From Rebecca billardiae RCC1528 (lineage: Eukaryota > Haptophyta), in assembly GCA_965240325.2 (NCBI GenBank), contig OZ251229.1, forward strand, positions 2,666,001 through 2,730,000: DNA of 64,000 bases, in the 5' to 3' direction. This document shows, piece by piece, positions 20,195 through 30,835 of the stretch. A program made the position numbers and the translations under genes. The notes under the pieces are model-generated. The model had not been told where the DNA came from and did not search any database. It worked only from the letters and a program-made list of their open reading frames with translations. Each line of letters opens with the position of its first letter. Within the stretch, counting starts at the first letter, position 1.

Positions 20195-21737
20195 TCATGG
20201 CCCGCGGCCGCGGCCGCCGGCCGCGTCGTTGCTTGCATGCCCGCGGCCGAGGACGCTTCGCGCGGCCTCGCGGATCGCCTCGCCCCAGGCGGTCCCTTGG
20301 TTGGCGCGCGCGTCGCTTGGGAACGCCTTCGCCGTGTCTGCCGAGCAGTAGACCGACTGGTTGACCAGCAGGTCGAAGCGTGCCCGCAGCGCGCGCCTGT
20401 TGTAGAGCCTCGGCAGGAGGCGGATTTCCTCGGCCTTGCTGAAGTACCACACGGCGTCGAGCTGCTCGGTCGGCAGGCATGTGAGCGGCGGCGGCTCGAG
20501 CTCGCCGCTGTCGAGCTGCTCCAGCAGCAGCTCGACCAACGGCTCGACTGGCGTGCGCACCGAGGTCGTGAACGGCACGACGCGCTTGCTGGCGGCGGCG
20601 GCGAGCATGTCGAGCACTTGCAGGTGCACACTCGATCGGCGCGCGTTTTGGTGCAGGAAGGTGGCGTTGCCCCCCTGCGCGTGCGAGAGGACCCACGTGC
20701 ACGTGTGCCGCGTGTGCATCAGATCGCACACGAAGCGCTGCAGCAGCGGCGGCGCCGACGCGTCGTGCAGCGAGAGCAAGGTGAGCGTGATCGCGTCGCC
20801 CATCGCCGTGTACCGATCATACGCGGCGCCGACCCACGCCCAGTGCGAGCGCGTGCCGTCCATCACCTCGGTCAGCCAGTCCACCAGCGGCTTGTGCATC
20901 CCGGCGAGCATCCCCATCGTGAGCGGCACGTACGAGCCCGTCAGCATCGGCAGCATGCCGTCCTGCAGCTTGGTGTTCTCCGCGTGCACAGAGGGCGCCC
21001 ACTCGAAGAAGCGGCGGTACACGAGGACGACCTCGACGCGCGGGAGGGAGGGCCTGAGGATGCGCAGCATCGCGGGCAGCGAGAAGGTCGGCTCGGCGAA
21101 GCCCTCGCTGCTCAGCAGCAGCTGCCCGCCCGGCGTGTGCACCGTGCGGTTGACCGCCTGCGCGAGGCGCTTCACCGCCGCATCGTGCGCAAGGTCCAGG
21201 GCTGGCGCTGGCACGCCGAGACCCGACACTGGCTTGGGCAGGAGCAGGCTGCCGGGCTCGGCGGCGGACGCGGTGTCCGTGAAGGCGAGGCTGAGCGTGT
21301 AGTGCATGCGCCCGCCCAGCTGGCCGCTCGCCGCGGTCTCTGGGATCACCCAGCCCTCCGCCTCGACCATCTGCCTGATGCGCGCGTGCGGGGCGATGAG
21401 CGATCGCTGAATTGAGGCCAGGCCTGGGCGCGGGGTGGGGGCGGGCGCGCGCGGAGTGAGCATCGACGCGCAGGGCTCGAGGCGCGTGGCGTGTTGGCGC
21501 AGCGCACGCGCGTCGGCGCCGCCGGGCTGTGTGCCCGGAGCGCTCGTCACCTGTCTTCATCGGGCCGGCGTGGATGATTGCGCCGTGCGGGCGCGGAGGC
21601 GAAGGCGGCGGCGGCGGCGCATCCGGCGATGCCAGCGCCATCCCGAACATCAGGAGCGTGTGCACGAGATAGCAGCCACGACGGGCTTGGCGATGCACGG
21701 CATCCCGTCGGGAGCCGCACGGCTGTGTCGCCACCAT
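20195..21737 (-). CDS. Sulfotransferase-like protein, paralog 2; 2 exons
   Basis: Minus-strand exons 21737-21551 and 21423-20195 give 471 aa. Removing the 127-nt intron (GTGACG...CGCCCAG) gives HAGPMKTG|LASIQRSL, a PAPS loop slightly changed from paralog 1 (TTTIQ). The body is nearly the same as paralog 1 from MVEAEGWVIPE to the end (for example TVHTPGGQLLLSSEGFAEP and WLTEVMDGTRSHWAW). It differs by an insertion of about 15 residues near residue 120. The N-terminus (VHTLLMFGMALAS) is hydrophobic, and the start was chosen by frame conservation with paralog 1. Same inferred role: PAPS-dependent sulfation in the secretory pathway. The loss of the usual Ser/Thr after the loop glycine could weaken PAPS binding. 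Confidence 0.78.
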
Positions 21738-22091
21738 TCCACCAGCCGAGCGCGCGGCTGCCCAGCACCGCGCCGGCGGGGTCTCAGGAACCAACATTGA
21801 CGTCATCCATGGGCCAGCGCGGCGCCCGTGGGCCGCGCGCTGCTGTGAATCTGTGATTATTCTGTGAAGCATTTTCACGCTGCTGCGCTGTGATTCGCTG
21901 GACAGCTTGACTCGACCTTGACCCGGCCCGGGCGGCGGCGCACAGGTCCGGGCGACGACGCGGAAGCTTCCGCTTGCTACTAGTACTCACCGATGCACCA
22001 CGTCGTGGGGTGGCGCGCCTCGGCGGGTGAATTCCGAATCGGGCATTGGAGCAGCGAGGGTGGTGGTCACTCATCACTGCTCACCACCACC
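21738..22091. other. Intergenic between divergent genes
   Basis: 354 bp separating the starts of sulfotransferase paralog 2 (minus) and the SPX gene (plus). Nothing recognisable; it presumably holds both promoters. Confidence 0.4.
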
Positions 22092-23906
22092 ATGAAGTGG
22101 TGTGCGCCGGGTGCCAAGGGCGCGTGCCGAGATGAGGCGGGAGCACGCGCGGCGAGTGCACCGCCAGAGCGCGCGTTCGCCTTGGCGCGCCATCCCCGTC
22201 CGCGCGCCTGAGCGGCCGGACTCCCCCTCTGCGTGCTTGGCTGTGCGCAGGGGGCACAAGATGCGGGACATGGAGCATCCACCCTGGAAGGAGAACTACG
22301 TCGCGTATAAGCAGCTGAAGAAGGTGCTCAAGTCCATCATGCACGGGGATCCCGACGCGTGCACGCCCTCCACCGACGACGAGGCCGCGGCGGCGATGCG
22401 CGTGCGCACCGAGGGCGCGTTCATCACCACACTGCTGCAGGAGCTCTCAAAGGTGACGACTTTCCACGGCCGCGTGGCGGCGACGCTGCAGAAGCGCATG
22501 GAGGAGTGCGCCGCGACCGCGGACGACGCGCTCTGCCGCGCCAAGTCGGCGGACCAGCTCGACGTGCTCGTCAACGCCGAGGCGCTCATGGCAATGCTCG
22601 GCGCCGACGAGTCACGGCTCGTTGGCGAGAGCAAACGCAAGCGCGCGGACGCGCTCGCGCGGATCGAGGCGCTGCGCGCCGACCTCGAGCTGCTCCACCG
22701 GTACTCGATGGTGAACCAGCTCGCCGTGCGCAAGATCCTCAAGAAGCACGACAAGCACTCGCACTACGAGCGCCTCGCGAGGCCGTTCCGGGAGTACGCC
22801 CTCGCCGAGCCGTTTGCGAGCGCCTTGGTCGCGCGGCTGCGCACGCACGCGCAGTGCCTGGCGGACGAGGTGGGCGCGGCGCTGCACGGGCTGCTGCTCT
22901 CGCCGGACGACTACGCGTGCCCCGTCTGCCTGGACACGCTCGACGGCCCGATCGTGCTCTCGTGCGGCCACCGCTTCTGCTTCACCTGTATCTCGCGCGC
23001 GGCGGACTTCCGACCTGGCCAATGCCCGCTGTGCGCGAGCCACGTGAACCCTCGGAAGCGGCCGGCCAAGGGCGAGATCGACGCGGTGCTCGACCGGTTC
23101 CTGCGGCGGCACTTCGCGCTGGACGAGCCGTCGCGCGGCGCGCAGCTGCGCCAGCGGGACACCAACGCCGCGCCGCCGCCGCCGCGGCCTACGCCGGCCG
23201 CGCCGGGGCGGGCCGCGCCGGCCGCGCCGCCGCTCCCCGCGCCTGCGCTGTCTGTGCAGCCGGGCAGCGCGCAGGCTTTGGCCACGGCTCAGGCGCTGGG
23301 CTCGTCGGGCCGCGGTGCGAGCCCGCGCGGCTCCGCCGCCCGCTCCGCCGAGAAGGGCGCGAGTGCCGAGCACCCCGCTCCCACGCCTGCCGCCGCCGGC
23401 GCGCCGCACCCCACCGCGCCCCAGCTGCCCAACCCACCGCCGCCCCACCCGGCGTGCGGCAGCGGCGGCACACGGCTCGACTCCGCCCCTCCCGCCCCGC
23501 CGCTCGCTTCTCGGAAGCGCGCATGCGTGTACGCGCTGTGCCGATGCGCGCGTGCGCGCACGCCGCACCTCCGCGCTCGGCTCACCTCGCCCCACTCCCG
23601 CCGTCCGGCTGCCCCGCGCCTCGCGGCCGCGCCCCGCGCCAACCCCGGCCCTGCCCCGGCCCGCGCTGACGGCGCAGAACTTGCCACGAGGCCAAGACCG
23701 CGTGTGACGGCTACCCGTGCCAGCGGTGCCACAGGCTGAAGCGGCCGTGTGTGGTGCGCGCCACCGGGCGTCGCGCGGGCGACGCGGCCGCGCTCGCGCC
23801 CACGCCCGCCGCGACGTCCCGAGCACCACCAGCACTGACGCGCCGCACCCGCCCCCCCGCTCTGCGTGCACGCGCGTGCGCACGGCGCGGCCCGCGGCCC
23901 GGGTGA
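22092..23906 (+). CDS. SPX-RING protein with C-terminal Zn2Cys6 cluster; 3 exons
   Basis: Exons 22092-22099, 22251-23528 and 23678-23906 give 504 aa with all frames kept. The 8-nt first exon completes the SPX opening MKWGHKMRDMEHPPW, matching the usual MKFG....P.W, followed by YVAYKQLKKVLK. SPX domains bind inositol pyrophosphates and report phosphate status. A C3HC4 RING finger follows at about residues 225-264 (CPVCLDTL...CGHRFCFTC...CPLC), so the protein should be an E3 ubiquitin ligase like plant NLA. After a Pro/Ala-rich linker, splicing of the second intron (149 nt) creates RKRACVTCHEAKTACDGYPC and QRCHRLKRPC, a six-cysteine Zn2Cys6 cluster known mainly from fungal transcription factors. 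If intron 2 is retained, the frame ends at 23739 without the cluster. A further exon after 23979 (ERTARTNRAQQ..., open to 24446) is possible. Confidence 0.78.
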
Positions 23907-26132
23907 ACGCACGCGCCGCCCGCGTCTTTGACTGGTCTGATGAATGATGCAAACCATCATGAATCAACTCGGCTGCAGGAGCGCACGGCGCGCACAAATC
24001 GAGCGCAGCAGCTCAAGGCGAAGCCTGCGCCCGTCCCGCTGGCGCCGCCGAGCTCGGGCCCAGCATCGGCGCCCGCGACGGCGGCGGCTCCGGGCGCGCA
24101 GCTCGTCAGCCTGGGGCCGCTGCCGCCGTTAGCGCGGGCGCACCCGCCTAGCCAGCCGGGGGCGTTCGCAGCGGAGCAGCGCGCTGCGCCGGTCGCGCTG
24201 CAGCTGCAGCTGGCGCCCGCGCCCGCGGGCGCCCGGTGCCACCCGGCGCAGACGAGCCGAGAGCCGGTGATGATCGCGGTCGGCCATCACCGCGGTCCGT
24301 CGGAGGACCCGAGGCGAAGCATCACGGCGATGGCACGGCCGGGGGCCGCGCCAGCGCCGACGGGCCACCCGTCGCCACCTGTCGGCATCGCGGTTCCAGA
24401 GTCACCGGGGCGTCGACGAGGCGAGGCGGGCCGTCTATTCCGCTGACGCGATGCGCGATCAGTCAGCAAGCTCGGCCGGGGAGCTGCCAGCTGGTGTCCA
24501 GCTGCAGCTGGGCAAGCGAGCAGCAGGCCGGAATCTCCGCCACTGGGCGCAGGAATTTCGGGTGGGGATTTTCTTTTCCGAATATGTTGGTGATGCCGTC
24601 AGAGCACCACCAACCTCTGCCGCTGGCGGCTGCGCTGACAGCGCGCTGCCGGGGCCGGCGCTGGAGGGGCGAGATGGGCGCCGACTGCGCGCCCTCCTGC
24701 GGTAGTTGCGTGCCCGCGAAGGCGGTGCGCGTGGTTGAGCGCGGCTGAAGAGCAGCCATTTGCGTCGTTCCACCGCTCGCCGTTCGGAATCACTGCATCC
24801 GCCGCGCCTCAGGCCAGACAGGCGCTGACAGGCCAGAGGCAGAGTCGCGTGCGCCGCACCGCAGTGACAAGGAAGAGTTGTACGTGCATTCCTCGGCTGA
24901 CTGCACGCGTGCCGCGAGCAGCGGCGTCGGCGTCCGGCACTTGGTTGCACTGGGCAATGTCCAGGTAGTTTATGCACGCGGCATCGCTCGTCACAGTACG
25001 CTGCCTGGCATACGCATCTGCACGGGTCACACAGCCGTCAAAAGGCATGATCGAGCATCACGCAGCGGTTGGCATCGACCTACGGCGAGGGCGTGTGAGC
25101 ATGCAAAGCACTGACATGCGCCCTTCTGGATAGTGATGTAGTGAGCACATTCCCGCGTGAAAGGAGCGCGCGCCATTCAGGCACCGGAAGCGGCGTCGGG
25201 GCTGGATGCTCACGTCTTAGGCAGGCTGATGCTGCCTTCCGGCTGCACGGGTGCGTCTATCAAGGCTGACCGTGTGTGCACGATGCGCACCGTCAAGTTC
25301 GACACGAACGTCCAGACGTGAGCTACTGCTTGACAAGGTAGTATACACACATTCATACACGCGCCGTGTCATCCGAGGAGGCACATACACGCAGGCCATC
25401 ATGGGCCTCGTTCAGGTATATTCTGCATCAGCACGCATGCATGCACGTACTAGCTCGGGCCAAGATTGACGTCGGAGCACGAGTCAGGGAGTTCAATGCC
25501 GGGGCAGAGCTGGACAGCGGTCACGTGTGTGGCCACTCCGCGCGAGCGCACATGCTCCGCGTCACCGCATATCAGCATGGCGTGCGCTGCAACGTCATCG
25601 TCGGGCCAGAGCGCTTGTTCGACCAATCGGCTCGCATGAATGATGCAATCAGCACACCTGAACGCAGCTGTTCGGACCCGCGCTCATGCGCGGCGGCGCA
25701 AGGTAGCGCAGTGCGTACAGCGTAGGCCTCGCCGCGCGGAAGCGCATGCTCCGTGTGTGTCTCGCCTCGCATGGCGCACGCGGGCGAGGCTGGCCGTGTG
25801 GCGGTGTGCACAGACAAGTGCTGGCCCGAGGCAAGTACAGCCGAATGCGATGCGCGGCGCGAAGCGGCGAATGGCACTTCAGCACGACTGCCCAGCCTAG
25901 CTCGCCGGCTCTGCGCTCGCGGGATCGTCCACACGCACGGGAGCGCGGCGCCGTCGCCCGCTCGCCCGAGACGCGCGCGTCCGCCGCGCAGCGCGCGGCT
26001 GAATAAATGCAAGGCGGAAATAAAAAGCGCGCCGATTTTCTCCGACAATTGGACAAACGACGTCGTCCTGATCCGGACAAATAACGGGACTTCATAACAC
26101 GACCGCCTTCGCTCGCGACCGCGTCGGCACGT
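23907..26132. other. Mostly gene-free; possible 3' exon at 23979-24446
   Basis: 23979-24446 is open in the frame of the SPX-RING gene after a CTGCAG acceptor and is Pro/Ala/Gln-rich, but no matching donor in the right phase was found. The rest has scattered short frames with no recognised family. Confidence 0.4.
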
Positions 26133-27144
26133 CAGGGATGGGCAGATTCGCCGAATGGCCTCGGCCTTCGCTTCTTCGCCGAATTCGCCGAATTCGGCGA
26201 ATTCGGCGAATATGGCGAATTTCTGCGTTGCGAACATTTCCGCGCCATGTGTCACCCGAGCTGACAGGCTACGAGTGTCAGGATGACGCGTGGCACACCC
26301 CGTCGACTTCCAGGGACCGTGCCCAAGCTGTGAAGCCTCTACGCGGCCGAGCTCTGGGACGCGCGCGGCGGGTCAGACATCTTCATTGCGCGCCATTGCG
26401 CGCCTCGCGTGGCACGGGCTTATGACACGGACCTCGGCCCGGCCAGCTTCCTCAGCCTTCGCTAAGTTGGCGGCAAGTCTCAGTGCAAGCGTGCCAGGAA
26501 GCATTGTGCTCGAGTCTGCCGCGCCGCCCGGCGAACGCCAGCCTCGCCGATGCCACCACCAAGGCCGGCGCACAGGCTGTCCGTCGGCCTGAGTTCACGG
26601 CTGCTCGGCAGTCCGCCTTCAGCGTATGCACGCAACGCTGCCCGCGCCAGAAGTCGTCGCGACGCTCGTCTGACGCCTCGTCAGAGCGCACGTCGCTACA
26701 CTTGTAGTGGAGATGCGCTGCGTGACCCTGTGCGTCAACGACGCGTGCAAGGCCGAGCTGCCCGCGGCCACCTACTTCAACGTAGCGCGGCGCCGAGTTC
26801 AGCAGGCGCGCCCGCTCTCCGCGCTCGACGACTGGCTGCCGCCGCCGCTGCGGAGGCATGCAAGCGCCGACCGCGTCATATTCGACAGCCCGCTTGGCGA
26901 GTTAGCGTCGTACGCCGCACGCCTCGGCGCGGCGGACGCGCACGTGGCGGCGCGCGGGTCGCGCTCCGATGCGCCGAGCGGCGGCCGTCGGCCGCCGGCC
27001 GGGAGATACTGAGTCCGGCAACGGCAATACCGCCCGGATCGGGGCATTTCGCCACCTTCGCCGAATGCGCCCAGCCTTCGCCGTTCGCCGATTCGGCGAA
27101 TTCGGCGAATTGAAAATTCGGCGATTCGCTTGCGCCCATCCCTG
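26133..27144. mobile_element. Non-autonomous hAT-type element, 1012 bp
   Basis: The left end CAGGGATGGGC and the reverse complement of the right end CAGGGATGGGC are identical for 11 bp, and both are followed inside by TTCGCCGAA-type arrays. The 8 bp on each side are identical (CGGCACGT at 26125-26132 and 27145-27152). An 8-bp duplication plus a CAGGG.TG terminus is the hallmark of hAT transposons. Subterminal repeats of ATTCGGCGA/TTCGCCGAA at 26150-26225 and 27050-27125 probably bind transposase. No hAT transposase domain is present inside, so movement would need a protein from elsewhere. The right end lies 13 bp before the ATG at 27158. Confidence 0.88.
26150..26225. repeat. TTCGCCGAA/ATTCGGCGA subterminal array (left)
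   Basis: Several tandem and inverted copies of a 9-bp motif inside the left end of the hAT-type element; mirrored by a similar array at 27050-27125. Confidence 0.8.
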
Positions 27145-27157
27145 CGGCACGTCCGCT

Positions 27158-28597
27158 ATGAGCGCCGAGCAGATCGAGATCGGATGCACCGCGGAAATCG
27201 ACGGCCTGCGGGCGCGTGCCGACCTGAACGGGCAGCAATGCACTGTCGTCTCCCACGTCGAGGAGACGGGGCGGTGGGGCGTCCGCACGGCCAGCGGCGA
27301 GTCTGTGGCTGTGAGGCCGGAGAACCTTCGGAGCGTGCAGCCTGCGCCCGGCGGCCGCGTGGACGACCCGTGCCTGCGTGTTGGGCGGCTTCCCGAGGAC
27401 GACGGGCGGATGGTATCCATGATCCTCGACATGGCGCGCTGGCTCGTCAACGACATGACGGGCCACTACGACCTGCCGGACGTGGACGCGGTGCATGGTT
27501 TCATCGAGCGCGGCGAGTTTGACAAGATCCTGCACTTGAACAGCCTGGCTTGGTCTTTCTGGCACAAGGCTCCCGCGGGTCGCGGCGTCTACGAGCTGCT
27601 CACCAACTGGGTCGAGGAGATGACCACCGCCAACCTCGGGCACGGCGGCTCCATCGCGCGCGTGCTCGCCGCGCGCGAGGGCCGAGGCAAGCGCTCGCCG
27701 GCTGGGGGCGATAAGGAGCGCTTCTTCTCCAGGCTGATGCTGCAGGTGAGCCGCGACTGCTCGCGCTGGGGCACCGAGCGCGTCTCGGGCACCTTCTGGC
27801 TGCTGCGCACCGAGCCCGGCCGCGGCGCCGTCCTCGTCTCCACCGACCGGCAGACGTGCGCGTACGGCGTCGGCATCGGCAGCGCCCTCGACGAGCTGAT
27901 GGCGCAGAGGGGCAGCCAACTGCCGGCGACGGTGCGGCTCACGCTGCTGCCGTTCGCCGGGCACTTGGTGTACGACGGGCTCATGCTCGGCGCGCCCCCC
28001 GAGCACGGCGCGGGCACCGACGCGCTGCGCCGCGAGCTCGAGGCCGTGTTCCAGGCGGCGCTGGCCGGGGGGCGGGTGCTGCCTGACGCCGCCGAGCGCG
28101 CGGGCAAGAACGCCGGCGCGCCGACGCCGAGCCGAGGCGGCGACGGCGGCCCGGCAGCCGCCGACATCCCCCCAGTCACGTCCAAGGCGCGCAAGACGCT
28201 GAAGAAGCTCGAGGCGATCCCCGCCCCGCCGGACGCCCCGGTCGACGAGCAGCAGATGTTCGTGTTTCGGCGGTTTGGCTACTCGGAGGCGGAGAATCCG
28301 GAGCACCAGCTGGTCATCATCTCGGGCACCGGCGAGATGGTCGGCAGCTTCAAGTCGGCGCAGATCGCGCCCTCGGCGGAGGAGGTGCTGCACCAGCTGT
28401 GCATCGCCGCGCGGCGCGCCGGCCGGCGCCCGCATCGTGTGGCCGTCGACGCGGAGGGTGTCGCCGAGGTGTGCCGCGCGTGGGTGGCCGAGGCAAGCCC
28501 GTCCCTGCGCGACCTGGACTTCGGCTACTACCCCCCGCCATCGGACGAGGAGTCCGCCGCGTACAACTCGGGCCTCGTGCGCCCGCCTGGCGTCTGA
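27158..28597 (+). CDS. Conserved-looking protein of unknown function, N-terminal SH3-like module
   Basis: 479 aa from ATG 27158, single exon. Residues about 8-62 (IGCTAEIDGLRARADLNGQQ...GRWGVRTASGES) follow the pattern G..V.I.GL..R.DLNG..G.V......GRW.V....GE, a small SH3-like barrel common in algal proteins. The middle (about 215-300) has TFWLLRTEPG and ATVRLTLLPFAGHLVYDGLML. The C-terminal part (about 355-470) has MFVFRRFGY, a linker, and DFGYYPPPSDEES. I do not recognise the middle and C-terminal regions. No signal peptide or membrane segment, so probably cytosolic or nuclear. The hAT-type element ends 13 bp before the start codon, so the native 5'UTR and promoter have been displaced about 1 kb upstream. 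Confidence 0.7.
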   Translation: MSAEQIEIGCTAEIDGLRARADLNGQQCTVVSHVEETGRWGVRTASGESVAVRPENLRSVQPAPGGRVDDPCLRVGRLPEDDGRMVSMILDMARWLVNDMTGHYDLPDVDAVHGFIERGEFDKILHLNSLAWSFWHKAPAGRGVYELLTNWVEEMTTANLGHGGSIARVLAAREGRGKRSPAGGDKERFFSRLMLQVSRDCSRWGTERVSGTFWLLRTEPGRGAVLVSTDRQTCAYGVGIGSALDELMAQRGSQLPATVRLTLLPFAGHLVYDGLMLGAPPEHGAGTDALRRELEAVFQAALAGGRVLPDAAERAGKNAGAPTPSRGGDGGPAAADIPPVTSKARKTLKKLEAIPAPPDAPVDEQQMFVFRRFGYSEAENPEHQLVIISGTGEMVGSFKSAQIAPSAEEVLHQLCIAARRAGRRPHRVAVDAEGVAEVCRAWVAEASPSLRDLDFGYYPPPSDEESAAYNSGLVRPPGV

Positions 28598-28953
28598 CGA
28601 CGCTGACCGTGCCCGGCTGGCGCCGTGGATGGCGTGTACCCGCCCGCCGAGCGCGGCTCACGCGGGCGGCGCCTATACACGTACGCATCATATATGCGCG
28701 CATAGGCGCGTGCGGAGAACTACGGCCTACGGGACAAACTACTACTACCTGGCCGCGTTGCGCTGTTGCGAAAACGTTGATGACAATGACGACGACGATT
28801 ACGTTGACGGCCGGGCCGCGCGGGCCGCGCTGGCAGCATCAAATTTATCGTCAATTATTATATTAAATTTTAATATATATATATATATATATAATCAGCG
28901 CATAGTACGACGTACAGTCATGGACTGCCGTACGTACATATAGTCGTCATTAT
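28598..28953. other. AT-rich intergenic
   Basis: No gene seen; a (TA)n tract near 28871-28892 precedes HPX copy 3. Confidence 0.5.
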
Positions 28954-30592
28954 GGCCCGCGGTGCAGGGCGGAGCGCACAGCGTGGAGCCCGCACCAGCG
29001 GGCCCGAACAACGTTTCAAAAAGATCTTTGATCAAGAAAAAAGGGACGGGGGACGATTTTCATGGCTGGAGGAGACCGAGTTTCGAATTTTGAGACCCTC
29101 TCTAACATGCATCACGGCCGAAAAAGGTCGCGCCCACGGCAAGTTCATAGTAAAGCGTGGAGTGACGCCCGTCCAAAAAACTTCACGCCCTTTAGGATCC
29201 CTAACGTAACGAACCGTTACAAGCGATTTTTCCGGCCAATGAGATTGCAGCAAGGTCCAAGGAGCGATGACGTATCTAGATAGAGATTGCCGCGAACCGA
29301 TGTGACCATGTACGTCCCTTGAATCAGTTGAATCAACTATTCAATCGCGCCGTGTCTGTATCAGGAGCCGACGAGGCAAGGGTCAGTAGCCGATGGGCCA
29401 ACCTCGGCGAATCTCAATACTATCTGACACCGGAGCGGGAGCCGGGGCGCGGGCCCGCGTTTTCTACGCCACGGCTGCGGCGAGACCGCGAGAGGATGAG
29501 GCGAGCTGACGAGCGACCGACGGGTGAGGACGGCGATGGGCAGGTGCGCGCGGCGAGTTGCGCCTGGAGCGCGCGGCTGCGGCGGGTCCCGACTGCCGTC
29601 GACATCGCGTTCGTGCCCCCGCTCACTCCGCGCGCCCCCGCCGCCCCGTGTCGATGCCTGCGCGCGGCCGCGCGCCGGTCGGCGCCCTAGGCGCCCCGGC
29701 CGCGCCGCGGCAGCCGCCCTGTATTCGGGCTCTCGCAAGCTCGGGGGCAGCGGCGCCTGATGCCGGACTGATCGATCTCTGAGTCTTCGACTTCACCACG
29801 CGCCGCCCTTGCCATGCCTTTCCGGGGAGCGCCGACGATCCGAGTCCATCGTCGACGGTCTGACTCTGAGCGAGGGCTACGCCTCGGAACTGAACGGTAC
29901 TCTACGAGGAGGACGAGCTGCGCGGGCGACGGTGGTGCGTGACGTCCCCAGAGCTGGCTGTGCCTCTGCAACGCGTGCCGAGCCTGATCGAGGTGTGTCA
30001 GCCCGTGCACGCGCGGCGTGCGCGAACGATCCGTGACTGGTGCCCAGTCGCACCTCCGACCTCGGCACCGTGCTCCCTCGGGCTGTCAGCTCCGCGTGGC
30101 CTGGCGTGCACGTCGAGTTGCGCTCATGCGTCGATCACGCCTCGCGCCCGCCTGTCGGCCGTCGCGCAGGCGCTGGTCGAACCCTACTCGGACCAGTGCA
30201 AATCACCTAACTATCCTGGCGCTGCCGCGGTGCGCGGTGACCCGCGGCGGGACAGCGGTCAGTCAGCAGCAGCGGCCCGAACGAATCCGCGGCCCCGCAC
30301 CGTGCTCCCTGGCTGTCAGCTTCGCGTGGCCTGGCGTGCACGTGGAGTCGCGCTCATGCGTCGATCACGCCTCGTCGCATCCGCCTGTACACAATCGGCG
30401 CCGCGCCGGCGGCTGCGAAGTGCGCCGATGGGCCCGCGCCCCGGGCGCGGCGGGCGGCGGCGCGCCGCTGGAGTCTAGTTGTACGGGCATGCAACTCCGG
30501 GTCTGTCAATAGACGACTGCGATGGAGGGTGCACCGCCACCGCGGGCCCTGAACTACGTTCGTTCTACGGAAAAGGACCGCGGAACGCGGTC
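28954..30592 (+). mobile_element. HPX element copy 3, with 5-bp target duplication
   Basis: 1.64 kb. The canonical left end (GGCCCGCGGTGCAGGG) and right end (GACCGCGGAACGCGGTC) are flanked on both sides by ATTAT (28949-28953 and 30593-30597). The HTH gene is largely lost; only a trace (GACTTCACCACGCGCC near 29791) remains. The right 650 bp match copy 1. A 75-bp block (GGCTGTCAGCT...GATCACGCCTCG) is present twice, near 30080 and 30310. The first 260 bp can be read as an 85-aa frame (MARGAGRSAQRGARTSGPEQ...), also present in copy 5 but broken in copies 1, 2 and 4. Confidence 0.78.
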
Positions 30593-30835
30593 ATTATTTC
30601 ATATCAGCAGTATGGCATCGTCGATCATCACATTTGAAGAGGCGCACTATCTACTGCGCGCGCGGCCGCGCTCCGACGACGGTCAGGCCGGCCCGGCTGG
30701 GTCGGCAGGGCCAGGCGCATCCGCACATGAGACTCGATCCGTGTCATTATTGACTGCAGGTGTGGCGTGGGAGAATCCGTGTCGGCCCGCTCGAACGCCG
30801 AGCTCCGCTCGCATCGCACAAGCCAGCGGCTGCTG

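Noticed and set aside
26133-27144. 101-codon frame at 26707-27012 as a hAT transposase remnant
   Set aside because: No hAT dimerisation or DDE motif; composition resembles random GC-rich sequence.
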